Assembly: GCA_019662005.1 (NCBI GenBank)
Contig: JAIFWG010000011.1
Span: forward strand, 1 to 12,426
From: Candidatus Parcubacteria bacterium
GTDB taxonomy: Bacteria > Patescibacteriota > Minisyncoccia > 2-02-FULL-40-12 > GWA2-44-9
Direction of reading: 5' to 3'
Length of the DNA: 12,426 bases
Part shown: piece by piece, positions 5,498 to 12,185 of the stretch
How the letters are laid out: each line of letters opens with the position of its first letter
How positions within the stretch are numbered: position 1 is the first letter of the stretch
Position numbers and translations under genes: made by a program
The notes under the pieces: generated by a model
Told to the model about the DNA's origin: nothing
Database searches by the model: none
What the model saw: the letters and a program-made list of their open reading frames with translations, nothing else

Positions 5498-6947
5498 ATT
5501 TTATATAACAACCGCAATTGTTTACACAAACGGAAATCCGCACATCGGATATGCTTTTGAATTGATTTTAACTGATGTGATTGCTAGGTATCATAGACAG
5601 AAAGGGGATGATACCATGTTTTTAACTGGCACCGATGAACATGGTTCAAGCGTGGCTAAAGCTGCGGCTAAAAATGACACTGAACCAGCGAAATTCGTTG
5701 AAGGCATTGTTGGGAAAGTCCAGGAACTCACAAAAATTCTTAATATTTCAAACGATGATTTTATTCGTACTACCGATAAGGAGCGGCATTGGCCAGCCGT
5801 AGAGAAACTCTGGAGAATCCTAGTGGCTAACGGAGATTTGTATAAAAAAGATTACGAAGGATTGTATTGTGTTGGTCACGAAGCCTTTATTAAAAAAAAT
5901 GATTTAGTTGATGGTGTGTGTCCATTACATAAAACCGAACCGGAAAAAGTTAAAGAAGAAAATTGGTTTTTTAAATTAACTAAATATAAACCAGAAATTC
6001 GAAAGAGGATTGAATCTGGGGAGCTGGAGATACTGCCTCATACAAAAAAGAATGAGCTTCTTAATCTTTTGGATGATGCTGAAGATGTAAGCTTTTCTCG
6101 CCCTTCAAAAACTCTTACGTGGGGGATTCCGGTTCCTGATGATTCAAGTCAAACTATTTACGTTTGGGCAGATGCTTTAACTAACTATATCTCTGCTCTA
6201 GGCTGGTCAGACAATAGTGAGCAGTTTAAAAACTATTGGCCAGCCGATGTTCACTTGGTTGGTAAAGATATTCTTAGATTCCATGCCATGATTTGGCCAG
6301 CAATGCTAATCTCTGCAGGTATCCAATTACCGAAAGCAATTTATGTTCATGGGTTTATCAATGTCGATGGTGAAAAAATGTCTAAGACGATTGGCAATGT
6401 AATTGATCCTTTTGAGATAGTGCAAAAATATGGAGTCGATATTGTTCGCTACTTTTTGCTTCGAGAAATTCCCTCTGATCAAGATGGAGACTTTTCTGAA
6501 AAAAAGTTAGTTGAACGCTATAATGGGGATCTAGCCAACGGTCTAGGGAATTTGGTTCAGCGCGTTGCAACTTTGATTGAAAGCAATCTCGATGGAGAGC
6601 TAATAATTGCTAAAGAAAATATTCTTAAATTTGATGAAGACCAAAGCACTTTTAATGCTTCTATCGACCAATTTCGTTTACACGAGGCTCTAAATTTTGT
6701 GTGGGCCAAGATTGCAGAGGCTAATTTATTAATAAGCGAGAGAAAACCTTGGGACGAGGCAAAGACTAACCCAGCAGAATTCTTAAAAACAATGACAACT
6801 GTTTTGCTAATGATCGAACGCGTTAATCATCTTCTTGAACCTTTTATGCCAGAGACTAGTAATAAAATCTCAGAAGTTTTTCAGAAAGATGGCGACACGT
6901 TTAGAATTAAAAAAGGCCCAGGGTTATTCCCGCGCCTTGAGTCGTAA
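5487..6947 (+). CDS. metG: Methionyl-tRNA synthetase
   Basis: It charges initiator and elongator tRNA-Met with methionine in the cytoplasm. The protein has 486 residues from ATG 5487; a GTG directly before it is an alternative. The class Ia signature HIGH appears as HIGY (19-22), the catalytic core has FLTGTDEHG (45-53), VWADAL and GKDILRFHAMIWPA, and the KMSKS loop is KMSKT (297-301). The connective-peptide zinc knuckle has CVGH (128-131) and CPLH (145-148): one knuckle of C2H2 type, where the Thermus-type enzyme has C3H. The anticodon domain follows, with NGDLANGLGNLVQR and ERKPWDEAK. The protein ends at LFPRLES without the C-terminal EMAP/Trbp111-like dimerisation domain, so it is the short monomeric form. 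It overlaps rsmI by 11 bases. Its last codons double as a terminator-like hairpin on the minus strand. Confidence 0.97.
   Translation: MKNKFYITTAIVYTNGNPHIGYAFELILTDVIARYHRQKGDDTMFLTGTDEHGSSVAKAAAKNDTEPAKFVEGIVGKVQELTKILNISNDDFIRTTDKERHWPAVEKLWRILVANGDLYKKDYEGLYCVGHEAFIKKNDLVDGVCPLHKTEPEKVKEENWFFKLTKYKPEIRKRIESGELEILPHTKKNELLNLLDDAEDVSFSRPSKTLTWGIPVPDDSSQTIYVWADALTNYISALGWSDNSEQFKNYWPADVHLVGKDILRFHAMIWPAMLISAGIQLPKAIYVHGFINVDGEKMSKTIGNVIDPFEIVQKYGVDIVRYFLLREIPSDQDGDFSEKKLVERYNGDLANGLGNLVQRVATLIESNLDGELIIAKENILKFDEDQSTFNASIDQFRLHEALNFVWAKIAEANLLISERKPWDEAKTNPAEFLKTMTTVLLMIERVNHLLEPFMPETSNKISEVFQKDGDTFRIKKGPGLFPRLES
6909..6936 (-). terminator. Minus-strand intrinsic terminator inside the 3' end of metG
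   Basis: Reading leftward, GGCGCGGG (6936-6929), a six-base loop and CCTGGGCC (6922-6915) pair with one G-G mismatch and one G-T wobble, and six T residues follow at once (6914-6909). The stop codon TAA of the minus-strand small gene lies in the loop. On the plus strand it gives an A-run, so it is directional and serves only the minus strand. Confidence 0.55.
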
Positions 6948-7088
6948 TCTGACAGCTTCACATAGATCTATAAACGATAAGAAGAATACTATAGAGAAGA
7001 TTAAAGAGGTAATCGCAACAGCTTCAAAGATATTCCTGCACTCATCTATTTCAGGTGGTTCGTCAGGATTGTGCCACCAGCTTTTCAT
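6924..7088 (-). CDS. Candidate 54-residue single-pass membrane protein, antisense between metG and tatD
   Basis: The frame runs ATG 7088-7086 to TAA 6926-6924 on the minus strand and overlaps the last 24 bases of metG. The peptide has an acidic, Trp-rich start (MKSWWHNPDEPPEIDE), one hydrophobic helix at about residues 22-42 (EAVAITSLIFSIVFFLSFID), and a basic end (VRLRLKARE). This is a sensible small membrane protein with the basic end probably cytoplasmic. Support comes from context: TTGACA-N17-TTTAAT lies just upstream (7134-7106), and a hairpin followed by six Ts lies at the stop. The plus strand of this 180-base gap has no good gene. No Shine-Dalgarno sequence precedes the ATG. No homologue is recognised. 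It could still be a chance frame in an untranslated antisense transcript. Confidence 0.5.
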   Translation of the reverse strand: MKSWWHNPDEPPEIDECRNIFEAVAITSLIFSIVFFLSFIDLCEAVRLRLKARE

Positions 7089-7105
7089 GTTAAGAACTTG
7101 ATAGG

Positions 7106-7134
7106 ATTAAACCAATTATAAGACCCTATGTCAA
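7106..7134 (-). promoter_or_regulatory. Minus-strand promoter for the small membrane protein gene
   Basis: Reading leftward, a perfect TTGACA (7134-7129), a 17-base spacer and TTTAAT (7111-7106) form a near-consensus sigma70 promoter with a predicted start near 7099, about 11 bases before the ATG at 7088. Its -35 overlaps the tatD start codon, so firing here would interfere with transcription entering tatD. Confidence 0.5.
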
Positions 7135-7919
7135 TTTTTGATTCACACTGCCATCCGCAGTTTCCACAATATGATAATGATCGGGATGAAATGCTAGCCC
7201 GCGCCAAAGGCGCGGGTGTTAGTATGATTTGCGTTGGTACAGACTATAGAACCTCAAAACAGGCGATTGAACTTGCTGGCCAGTATGATCACATTTGGGC
7301 TTCTGTTGGTTTGCACCCAAACGATAATTTAGATGAACAATTTAACGCACAAGAATACGAAGAGTTGTTGAAACAGCCTAAGGTAGTGGCGATGGGAGAA
7401 ATAGGGCTGGATTATTATCGTACGACCGAAGAATTATCTAAAAAATTTCAAAGAGAACGGTTTGATAAGCAGCTCCAGCTTGCTAGCAAGATTAATGTGC
7501 CAGTTATAATTCACTCGCGAGATGCCGGAAAGGGAAGTGTGGGTATTGTGCATCAGGATCTATTATCAATACTAAAAAACAACTTACCGCCTAGATTGGG
7601 AGTAGCCCACTCATTTACCGGAACTTTAGAAGAAGCCAAGCAATATCTGGATTTAGGTTTTTATATTGGATTCAATGGAATTATTACTTTTGCTAGACAG
7701 TACGATGAAATGTTGCGTTTTGTGCCGCTTGATCGAATCTTGCTTGAAACCGATGCGCCATATTTAACCCCTGAACCTCACCGTGGCCAACGCAATGAAC
7801 CGGTCTATATTATAGAAGTAGCCAAAAAAATCGCTGAACTCAAAAATGAGTTAGCAGAATCAGTGATTGAAAAAACTACAAAAAACTGTAAGAATCTATT
7901 TAATATTCATGAAATATAA
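7128..7919 (+). CDS. tatD: TatD family metal-dependent hydrolase (nuclease)
   Basis: TatD enzymes are TIM-barrel metallohydrolases with 3'-5' exonuclease or DNase activity on DNA and RNA ends. The 263 residues match the family. Metal ligands are visible: H7 and H9 in FDSHCH, E91 in GEIGLDYY, H129 in IIHSRD, H161 in VAHSFTGT, and D209 in LETDAPYLTPEPHRGQRNEP. All are present, so it should be active. The D-Tyr-tRNA deacylase role claimed for some relatives cannot be judged here. ATG 7128 gives the usual MSIFDSHCH start; no Shine-Dalgarno sequence precedes it, and TATAAG (7117-7122) five bases upstream of the ATG hints at a leaderless start of its own. It lies 180 bases after metG and overlaps leuS by 11 bases. 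The metG-tatD pairing is common in bacteria. Confidence 0.94.
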   Translation: MSIFDSHCHPQFPQYDNDRDEMLARAKGAGVSMICVGTDYRTSKQAIELAGQYDHIWASVGLHPNDNLDEQFNAQEYEELLKQPKVVAMGEIGLDYYRTTEELSKKFQRERFDKQLQLASKINVPVIIHSRDAGKGSVGIVHQDLLSILKNNLPPRLGVAHSFTGTLEEAKQYLDLGFYIGFNGIITFARQYDEMLRFVPLDRILLETDAPYLTPEPHRGQRNEPVYIIEVAKKIAELKNELAESVIEKTTKNCKNLFNIHEI

Positions 7920-10317
7920 TCCTCAAAAAATAGAGAAGAAATGGCAGAAGCAATGGGAGAAAGAAAAGCTATACGAAGCCAAAGATTTTGGTCACAAAAA
8001 TTACATGCTTCTGGCGGAGTTTCCTTATACTTCTGGCAATCTACACATGGGCCATTGGTTTACATACTCGATCGCCGATATTTATGGCCGCTATCTTCGA
8101 ATGAATGGATACAACGTTATGTATCCAATTGGCTTTGACGCGTTTGGATTGCCAGCAGAAAACGCTGCAATAAAACACGGCTCTACTCCAGAGAAGTGGA
8201 CTAAGAAAAATATCAGCAATATGACTAAGCAGCTCCATAGTATTGGGGCTGGCTTTGACTGGTCCAGAGTAGTGGACACAAGCGACCCCGAATATTACAA
8301 ATGGACTCAATGGATCTTTTTAAAGTTATACGAAGCTGGTCTGGCTTATCGAGCCAAAACATTTGTTAATTGGTGCCCGCACGATAAAACAGTACTTGCC
8401 AACGAACAGGTTATCGATGGAAAATGTGATCGTTGCGGTAATATCGTAGAACAGAGAGAACTTTCTCAGTGGATGTTCAAGATAACTTCTTTTGCCGATG
8501 TGCTCATAGATGACTTAGAAGGACTAGATTGGCCAGAGACTACTAAGATCGCTCAAAAAAATTGGATCGGAAGATCTGAAGGTGCAAAGATTAAATTTCC
8601 AGTAAAAGACCAAGAGCATGCTGTAGAAGTATTTACGACTCGGCCCGATACTATTTTTGGAGCTACGTTTTTAGTGGTATCTCCAGAGCTTGCAAAAAAA
8701 TGGATCGAGATCGGGTGGAAAGCGTCCCAAGAAGTAATCGAATATATTTCTACAAGCTTAAGAAAAACAGAACTTCAACGACAGGAAGAAAGTGACAAGA
8801 CGGGCGTATTCGCTGGATTCAATGCCGTAAATCCGATGACTGAAAAAGAAATCCCTATCTGGGTAGGGGATTATGTTCTTGGAGGATACGGAACTGGAGC
8901 ACTTATGGCTGTGCCCGCGCATGATCAGAGAGATTTTGAATTTGCTAAAAAATACACCCTTCCAATCAAAGAGGTTGTTTTAAATGAGGGAGATTTTATC
9001 GGCAAAGCTAATGAGTCTGAGGGAGTACTCATTAATTCAGATGGTTTTGATGGGATGCCTTCTGTTGAGGCTAGAGAAAAGATTACTCAAGCCTTAAAAG
9101 ATAAGGGCTTAGGCGAGTTTCACAAGACCTATCGATTGCATGATTGGATTTTGTCCCGCCAGCGCTATTGGGGAGCACCAATTCCGATGATTCAATGCTC
9201 CGAATGTGGTTACCAGCCAGTTCCAGTAGAAGATTTACCAGTTAAGTTGCCAAAGCTTACAGATTTTCTGCCAGTTGAAGGTGGCAAGTCTCCATTAGCT
9301 CGCTCGGAAAAATGGGTTAAGATAAAATGTCCAAAGTGTGGTGGTCCGGCTGAAAGAGAAACAGATACCATAGACACCTTTGTCGACTCATCTTGGTACT
9401 TCATGCGCTACACCGATCCAAAGAATGAGCAGGAATTGGTTTCAAAAGAAAAAATGGATAAGTGGTTGCCTGTGCCACTGTATATTGGAGGCCGCGAGCA
9501 CAATACAATGCATTTATTATACGCGCGGTTTATTACCAAAGCTTTAAACAGTCTTGGAGTGATTGAATTCCCGGAGCCATTTCTTTCTCGAAGAAATCAC
9601 GGCGTGATTATGGGTCCGGATGGCAAAAGAATGTCTAAGTCGAAGGGTAACGTAATAGATCCAGATACTGAAGTTGATAAATATGGCGCAGATTCAGTTC
9701 GAATGAACTTTGCTTTTCTTGGTCCTTTTGAACAGGATTATGCGTGGAATTCCAATAATATCGGCGGAGTGAATAGATTTCTTAATAGGGTGTGGAATAT
9801 TTTAGAAAGATTTAATGACAAACAACGTACTGTTAAAGAAGCAAGAGAAATTGATGTAGCCATCAGTAGAGCAGTCAAAGATGTAGGCAACGACATTAAG
9901 CAACATAAGTTCAACACTGGCGTGAGCGGGTTGATGAAGTTAGTTAATTCTCTGGAAGCTGAGGTGGGAGAGGGCAAGCTTTCAAAGGAAAACACCGAAA
10001 AGATTTTAAAAGTTATTGCCCCATTTGCTCCCCACATCACAGAAGAGTTGTGGCAAGAAGTGTTAGGGAACTCTGACTCTGTGCACCTACAATCTTGGCC
10101 AGAGTATGACGAAATTCTTCTGGATCAAGAATTAATCACCTTAGTCATTCAGGTGAATGGAAAATTGCGAGATACTTTGCAAGTGAAACCTGGAATTTCA
10201 GAAGATGAAGTTAAAAACTTAGCCTTGGTCTCTGATCAAGTGCAAAGGAGTCTCGAAGGTAAAGAACCAAAAAAGTTTATCTATATTCAAAATAAACTCC
10301 TCAATATTGTGATTTAA
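7909..10317 (+). CDS. leuS: Leucyl-tRNA synthetase
   Basis: It charges tRNA-Leu and hydrolyses mischarged products. The protein has 802 residues from ATG 7909 (MKYNPQKIEKKW); an in-frame TTG 14 codons upstream is rejected because family members begin at this point. HMGH is at 46-49 and the KMSKS loop reads RMSKS (574-578). The CP1 editing domain has TTRPDTIFG (243-251) and AVPAHDQRD, with the conserved editing Asp at 339. Cysteines that may bind zinc are C156, C173 and C176 in the first insert and C430, C433, C474 and C477 (CSEC, CPKC) in the second. The tRNA-binding end has a LVIQVNGKLRDTL segment. It is the bacterial-type enzyme with no obvious loss. It overlaps tatD by 11 bases, the same geometry as rsmI/metG, and its TAA shares a base with the next ATG. 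Confidence 0.97.
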   Translation: MKYNPQKIEKKWQKQWEKEKLYEAKDFGHKNYMLLAEFPYTSGNLHMGHWFTYSIADIYGRYLRMNGYNVMYPIGFDAFGLPAENAAIKHGSTPEKWTKKNISNMTKQLHSIGAGFDWSRVVDTSDPEYYKWTQWIFLKLYEAGLAYRAKTFVNWCPHDKTVLANEQVIDGKCDRCGNIVEQRELSQWMFKITSFADVLIDDLEGLDWPETTKIAQKNWIGRSEGAKIKFPVKDQEHAVEVFTTRPDTIFGATFLVVSPELAKKWIEIGWKASQEVIEYISTSLRKTELQRQEESDKTGVFAGFNAVNPMTEKEIPIWVGDYVLGGYGTGALMAVPAHDQRDFEFAKKYTLPIKEVVLNEGDFIGKANESEGVLINSDGFDGMPSVEAREKITQALKDKGLGEFHKTYRLHDWILSRQRYWGAPIPMIQCSECGYQPVPVEDLPVKLPKLTDFLPVEGGKSPLARSEKWVKIKCPKCGGPAERETDTIDTFVDSSWYFMRYTDPKNEQELVSKEKMDKWLPVPLYIGGREHNTMHLLYARFITKALNSLGVIEFPEPFLSRRNHGVIMGPDGKRMSKSKGNVIDPDTEVDKYGADSVRMNFAFLGPFEQDYAWNSNNIGGVNRFLNRVWNILERFNDKQRTVKEAREIDVAISRAVKDVGNDIKQHKFNTGVSGLMKLVNSLEAEVGEGKLSKENTEKILKVIAPFAPHITEELWQEVLGNSDSVHLQSWPEYDEILLDQELITLVIQVNGKLRDTLQVKPGISEDEVKNLALVSDQVQRSLEGKEPKKFIYIQNKLLNIVI

Positions 10318-11261
10318 TGCTTAGTTTATACGAAAAAATAAAACACAATCGGCATTTTCCGATTCTCATTTCCTGTTTGATTATTGGAAATGTTTTATTT
10401 TTGGCGGTTGCTTTGTACTTAAAGTTTTTCTTTCTAAATTCATACCCACTTATTGATATCTCTCGTAATTTTATAGAACAAAAAAACTTTATCATTAACG
10501 TTGATCCGCTAAGGGACTATTTTGAAAATATAAGCAAAGCCTTGGGGAGCAATAAAATGTCTTTGTATTTAGAATATTTAAATACTGGCGCAAATATTTC
10601 AATTAATAGAGATCTTAAGATATTTCCAGCTAGCCTGGCTAAATTGCCTCTAGCCTTTGTAATAATGAAGAAAGTCGAAGATAAAAAGCTAAAGCTTAAC
10701 GATCAAATAGTTATACGCAATGATGACCTTGATCCTCTTTCTGGCACTCTTTATGCTAGCTGGCCAGGTACTTATTTTTCAGTAGACAAACTACTGGAAG
10801 CTCTTTTGGTTGATTCTGATAATACTGCCCAGAGAATGCTTCTTAGGCAAGTAACGGTTGAAGATTTTCAGTCCTTGATTGACCAGACTGGATTAGAAGA
10901 GTTGGCTGACCCTAATGGCAAAATAAGCGCCAAAGAATACACAAGGTTTTTTAGAGCTCTCTATACTTCCAGTTATTTAAAGAGAGAAGATTCAGAAAAA
11001 ATACTTGAATTACTGTCTAGATCTACATTTACAGAATTCTTGGATAGGGGATTACCTAAAGATGTTGAATTTGCTCACAAATACGGCGAAGATGTGATTA
11101 ATAAAATTTATTCCGATTCTGGAATCGTTTATTTAAAAGGTCGGCCCTACATGATGACTGTTATGTTGCAAGGATTAGAGCAAGATAAGGCAAGAGAGAT
11201 AATGGATGCGGTCTCAAAACAAACTTACGAATATTTTTCGGGCAAGATTGACAATCGCTGA
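10317..11261 (+). CDS. Membrane-anchored class A beta-lactamase-like serine hydrolase
   Basis: A 314-residue protein with a short cytoplasmic N-terminus, a single membrane anchor at about 14-40 (PILISCLIIGNVLFLAVALY) and an extracytoplasmic penicillin-recognising domain. The active-site triad motifs are SLAK (S106 nucleophile, K109), SDN (167-169) and KYG (255-257), the last in place of KTG. SDSGIVYLKGRPYMMTVM matches the strand and loop after that motif. The omega-loop Glu that lets class A beta-lactamases deacylate is not visible at the expected distance (about residue 202, within ELADPNGKIS). It is therefore more likely a DD-peptidase-like or penicillin-binding protein than a drug-degrading beta-lactamase; resistance is not inferred. 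It overlaps leuS by one base (TAATG), so it is translationally coupled as the last gene of the run. Confidence 0.85.
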   Translation: MLSLYEKIKHNRHFPILISCLIIGNVLFLAVALYLKFFFLNSYPLIDISRNFIEQKNFIINVDPLRDYFENISKALGSNKMSLYLEYLNTGANISINRDLKIFPASLAKLPLAFVIMKKVEDKKLKLNDQIVIRNDDLDPLSGTLYASWPGTYFSVDKLLEALLVDSDNTAQRMLLRQVTVEDFQSLIDQTGLEELADPNGKISAKEYTRFFRALYTSSYLKREDSEKILELLSRSTFTEFLDRGLPKDVEFAHKYGEDVINKIYSDSGIVYLKGRPYMMTVMLQGLEQDKAREIMDAVSKQTYEYFSGKIDNR

Positions 11262-11276
11262 GATTCGGAGTAAATT
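11248..11276 (+). promoter_or_regulatory. Promoter for the KH-domain gene
   Basis: A perfect TTGACA (11248-11253), a 17-base spacer and TAAATT (11271-11276) lie across the end of the serine-hydrolase gene. A separate TATAAT is at 11282-11287 but with a poor -35. A start near 11283 would give a leader of about 85 bases before the KH-gene start at 11368. Confidence 0.5.
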
Positions 11277-11367
11277 ATTTTTATAATTAATTCCGTAATC
11301 TAAGCTGCTGCATGAAAAGAGTCCCAGCCTCGCTTGAACTCTGATCAGGTAGTCGGCTTGCAGAACC

Positions 11368-11700
11368 TTGGCAAAAGATCGAGATCAGGAATTTGTAGAG
11401 TTTATTATAAAATCAATCGTTAATAATCCAGACGCAGTCGGAGTTACTCGGACTGTAGACGAACTTGGAGTATTGCTTTCAGTTAAAGTATCACGAGAAG
11501 ATATGGGACTCTTGATTGGCCGAAGCGGCTCAACCGCAAAGGCAATCCGAACCCTTGCTCGAATAGTTGGTATGAGAAATAACGCTCGAGTTAATCTCCG
11601 AATCGAAGAGCCAGAAGGCGGCAGAATGACTGGCGGTTCAATGGGCGGAGAAAAAGAAAAGACTGTCGAGGACGTAATGGAAGGAATCGGTAGCTTCTAA
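11368..11700 (+). CDS. khpA: Small KH-domain RNA-binding protein (KhpA/YlqC family)
   Basis: The protein has 110 residues. The start must be TTG 11368 (MAKDRDQEFVEF): an in-frame TAG lies at 11350 and no ATG or GTG lies between. The opening QEFVEFIIKSIVNNPDAV and TVDELGVLLSVKV, followed by the KH RNA-binding loop GRSG (51-54) in DMGLLIGRSGSTAKAIR, and ARVNLRIEEPE match KhpA, a global RNA chaperone that pairs with KhpB in Gram-positive bacteria to affect division and envelope growth. The family is usually 75-80 residues; here a 30-residue Gly/Glu-rich tail follows (GGRMTGGSMGGEKEK and a short acidic helix), probably flexible. The gene often sits between rpsP and rimM-trmD; here trmD follows after one gene, and rpsP and rimM are absent. 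No Shine-Dalgarno sequence is visible. Confidence 0.9.
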   Translation: MAKDRDQEFVEFIIKSIVNNPDAVGVTRTVDELGVLLSVKVSREDMGLLIGRSGSTAKAIRTLARIVGMRNNARVNLRIEEPEGGRMTGGSMGGEKEKTVEDVMEGIGSF

Positions 11701-11710
11701 AATTAAAAAT

Positions 11711-11738
11711 CAAAATGCCTCGATTGCGAGGCATTTTG
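11711..11738 (+). terminator. Intrinsic terminator after khpA
   Basis: A perfect 12-bp stem, CAAAATGCCTCG (11711-11722) with CGAGGCATTTTG (11727-11738), has the loop ATTG and starts 11 bases after the stop codon. It is symmetrical and would also stop leftward transcription. Its CAAAAT...ATTTTG framing resembles the dyads at 180-205 and 1768-1793. Confidence 0.85.
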
Positions 11739-11752
11739 ATTTGGAGTATATT
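11724..11752 (+). promoter_or_regulatory. Promoter of the zinc-ribbon gene, overlapping the terminator
   Basis: TTGCGA (11724-11729) begins in the terminator loop. A 17-base spacer and TATATT (11747-11752) follow, predicting a start near 11759, 12 bases before the ATG at 11771. Confidence 0.4.
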
Positions 11753-11770
11753 CTCATCAGGTTCATTGAC

Positions 11771-12142
11771 ATGAATATTGGTGTTGTTTGTCCTCAATGT
11801 AATTCACATTTCCCCTTAGTGCCATCTTGGGATTTCTGTCCTGTTTGCGGTAAGACTTACGAAGTTTTGCGAATTGATATTAAGGAACTTTGGAGAACAG
11901 AAAAGATAAGAAATCGAATTGATCTGATTTACGTCTTTCTGTGGTTCCCAATATCGGTTCTCCTTAGTGTTGTGGGTATATTTGTTGTAGTTCTTTTGGA
12001 TCGATCTGACTTTAATTCTTCAAAGTACGATTGGATTCCCATTGCAGCCATGGTTGTTTCGCTTTTCCTTACTATTGCTCTTTGCCAAGTTCACAAGCGT
12101 CGCAAGTTTCCAGATTTTTTTACACACATTCGTAGACTTTAA
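11771..12142 (+). CDS. Zinc-ribbon membrane protein of unknown function
   Basis: The protein has 123 residues from ATG 11771; an in-frame TTG 10 codons upstream is less likely because it would include the end of the promoter. The N-terminus is a treble-clef/zinc-ribbon-like pair of knuckles, CPQC (7-10) and CPVC (23-26) followed by GKTYEV. An amphipathic linker leads to two membrane helices at about 52-76 (LIYVFLWFPISVLLSVVGIF onward) and 88-106, and a basic tail (HKRRKFPDFFTHIRRL). Both ends should face the cytoplasm. Zinc-ribbon plus two-helix proteins are common, uncharacterised small proteins in many bacteria; I cannot name a family or function. AGG lies nine bases before the ATG. It sits between two terminators and so is monocistronic, breaking the usual khpA-rimM-trmD neighbourhood. 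Confidence 0.8.
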   Translation: MNIGVVCPQCNSHFPLVPSWDFCPVCGKTYEVLRIDIKELWRTEKIRNRIDLIYVFLWFPISVLLSVVGIFVVVLLDRSDFNSSKYDWIPIAAMVVSLFLTIALCQVHKRRKFPDFFTHIRRL

Positions 12143-12170
12143 GCCCAGCTTGCTGGGTTCTTTATTTTAT
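12141..12170 (+). terminator. Intrinsic terminator after the zinc-ribbon gene
   Basis: CCCAG (12144-12148), loop CTTG, CTGGG (12153-12157), extended by a G-T and an A-T pair, is followed by TCTTTATTTTATT. It begins at the stop codon itself. Confidence 0.75.
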
Positions 12171-12178
12171 TGTATAAT
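12150..12178 (+). promoter_or_regulatory. Promoter of trmD, overlapping the terminator
   Basis: A perfect TATAAT (12173-12178) lies 17 bases after TTGCTG (12150-12155), which is in the loop and right arm of the preceding terminator. The start is predicted at about 12185, immediately before the ATG at 12186, so the trmD mRNA may be leaderless. Confidence 0.6.
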
Positions 12179-12185
12179 ATTAATT

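Noticed and set aside
6835..7101. Plus-strand 88-codon frame across the metG end and the gap
   Set aside because: Most of it is an out-of-frame reading of metG; the composition is unremarkable and it ignores the minus-strand promoter and terminator.
8041..8310. Minus-strand 89-codon frame inside leuS
   Set aside because: It is a shadow of conserved leuS codons; overlapping frames in this stretch differ in start and show no context.
11300..11367. Possible small structured RNA (SRP-like) before the KH gene
   Set aside because: The conserved SRP tetraloop and asymmetric-loop sequences are absent and the pairings are short; kept only as a leader with weak structure.
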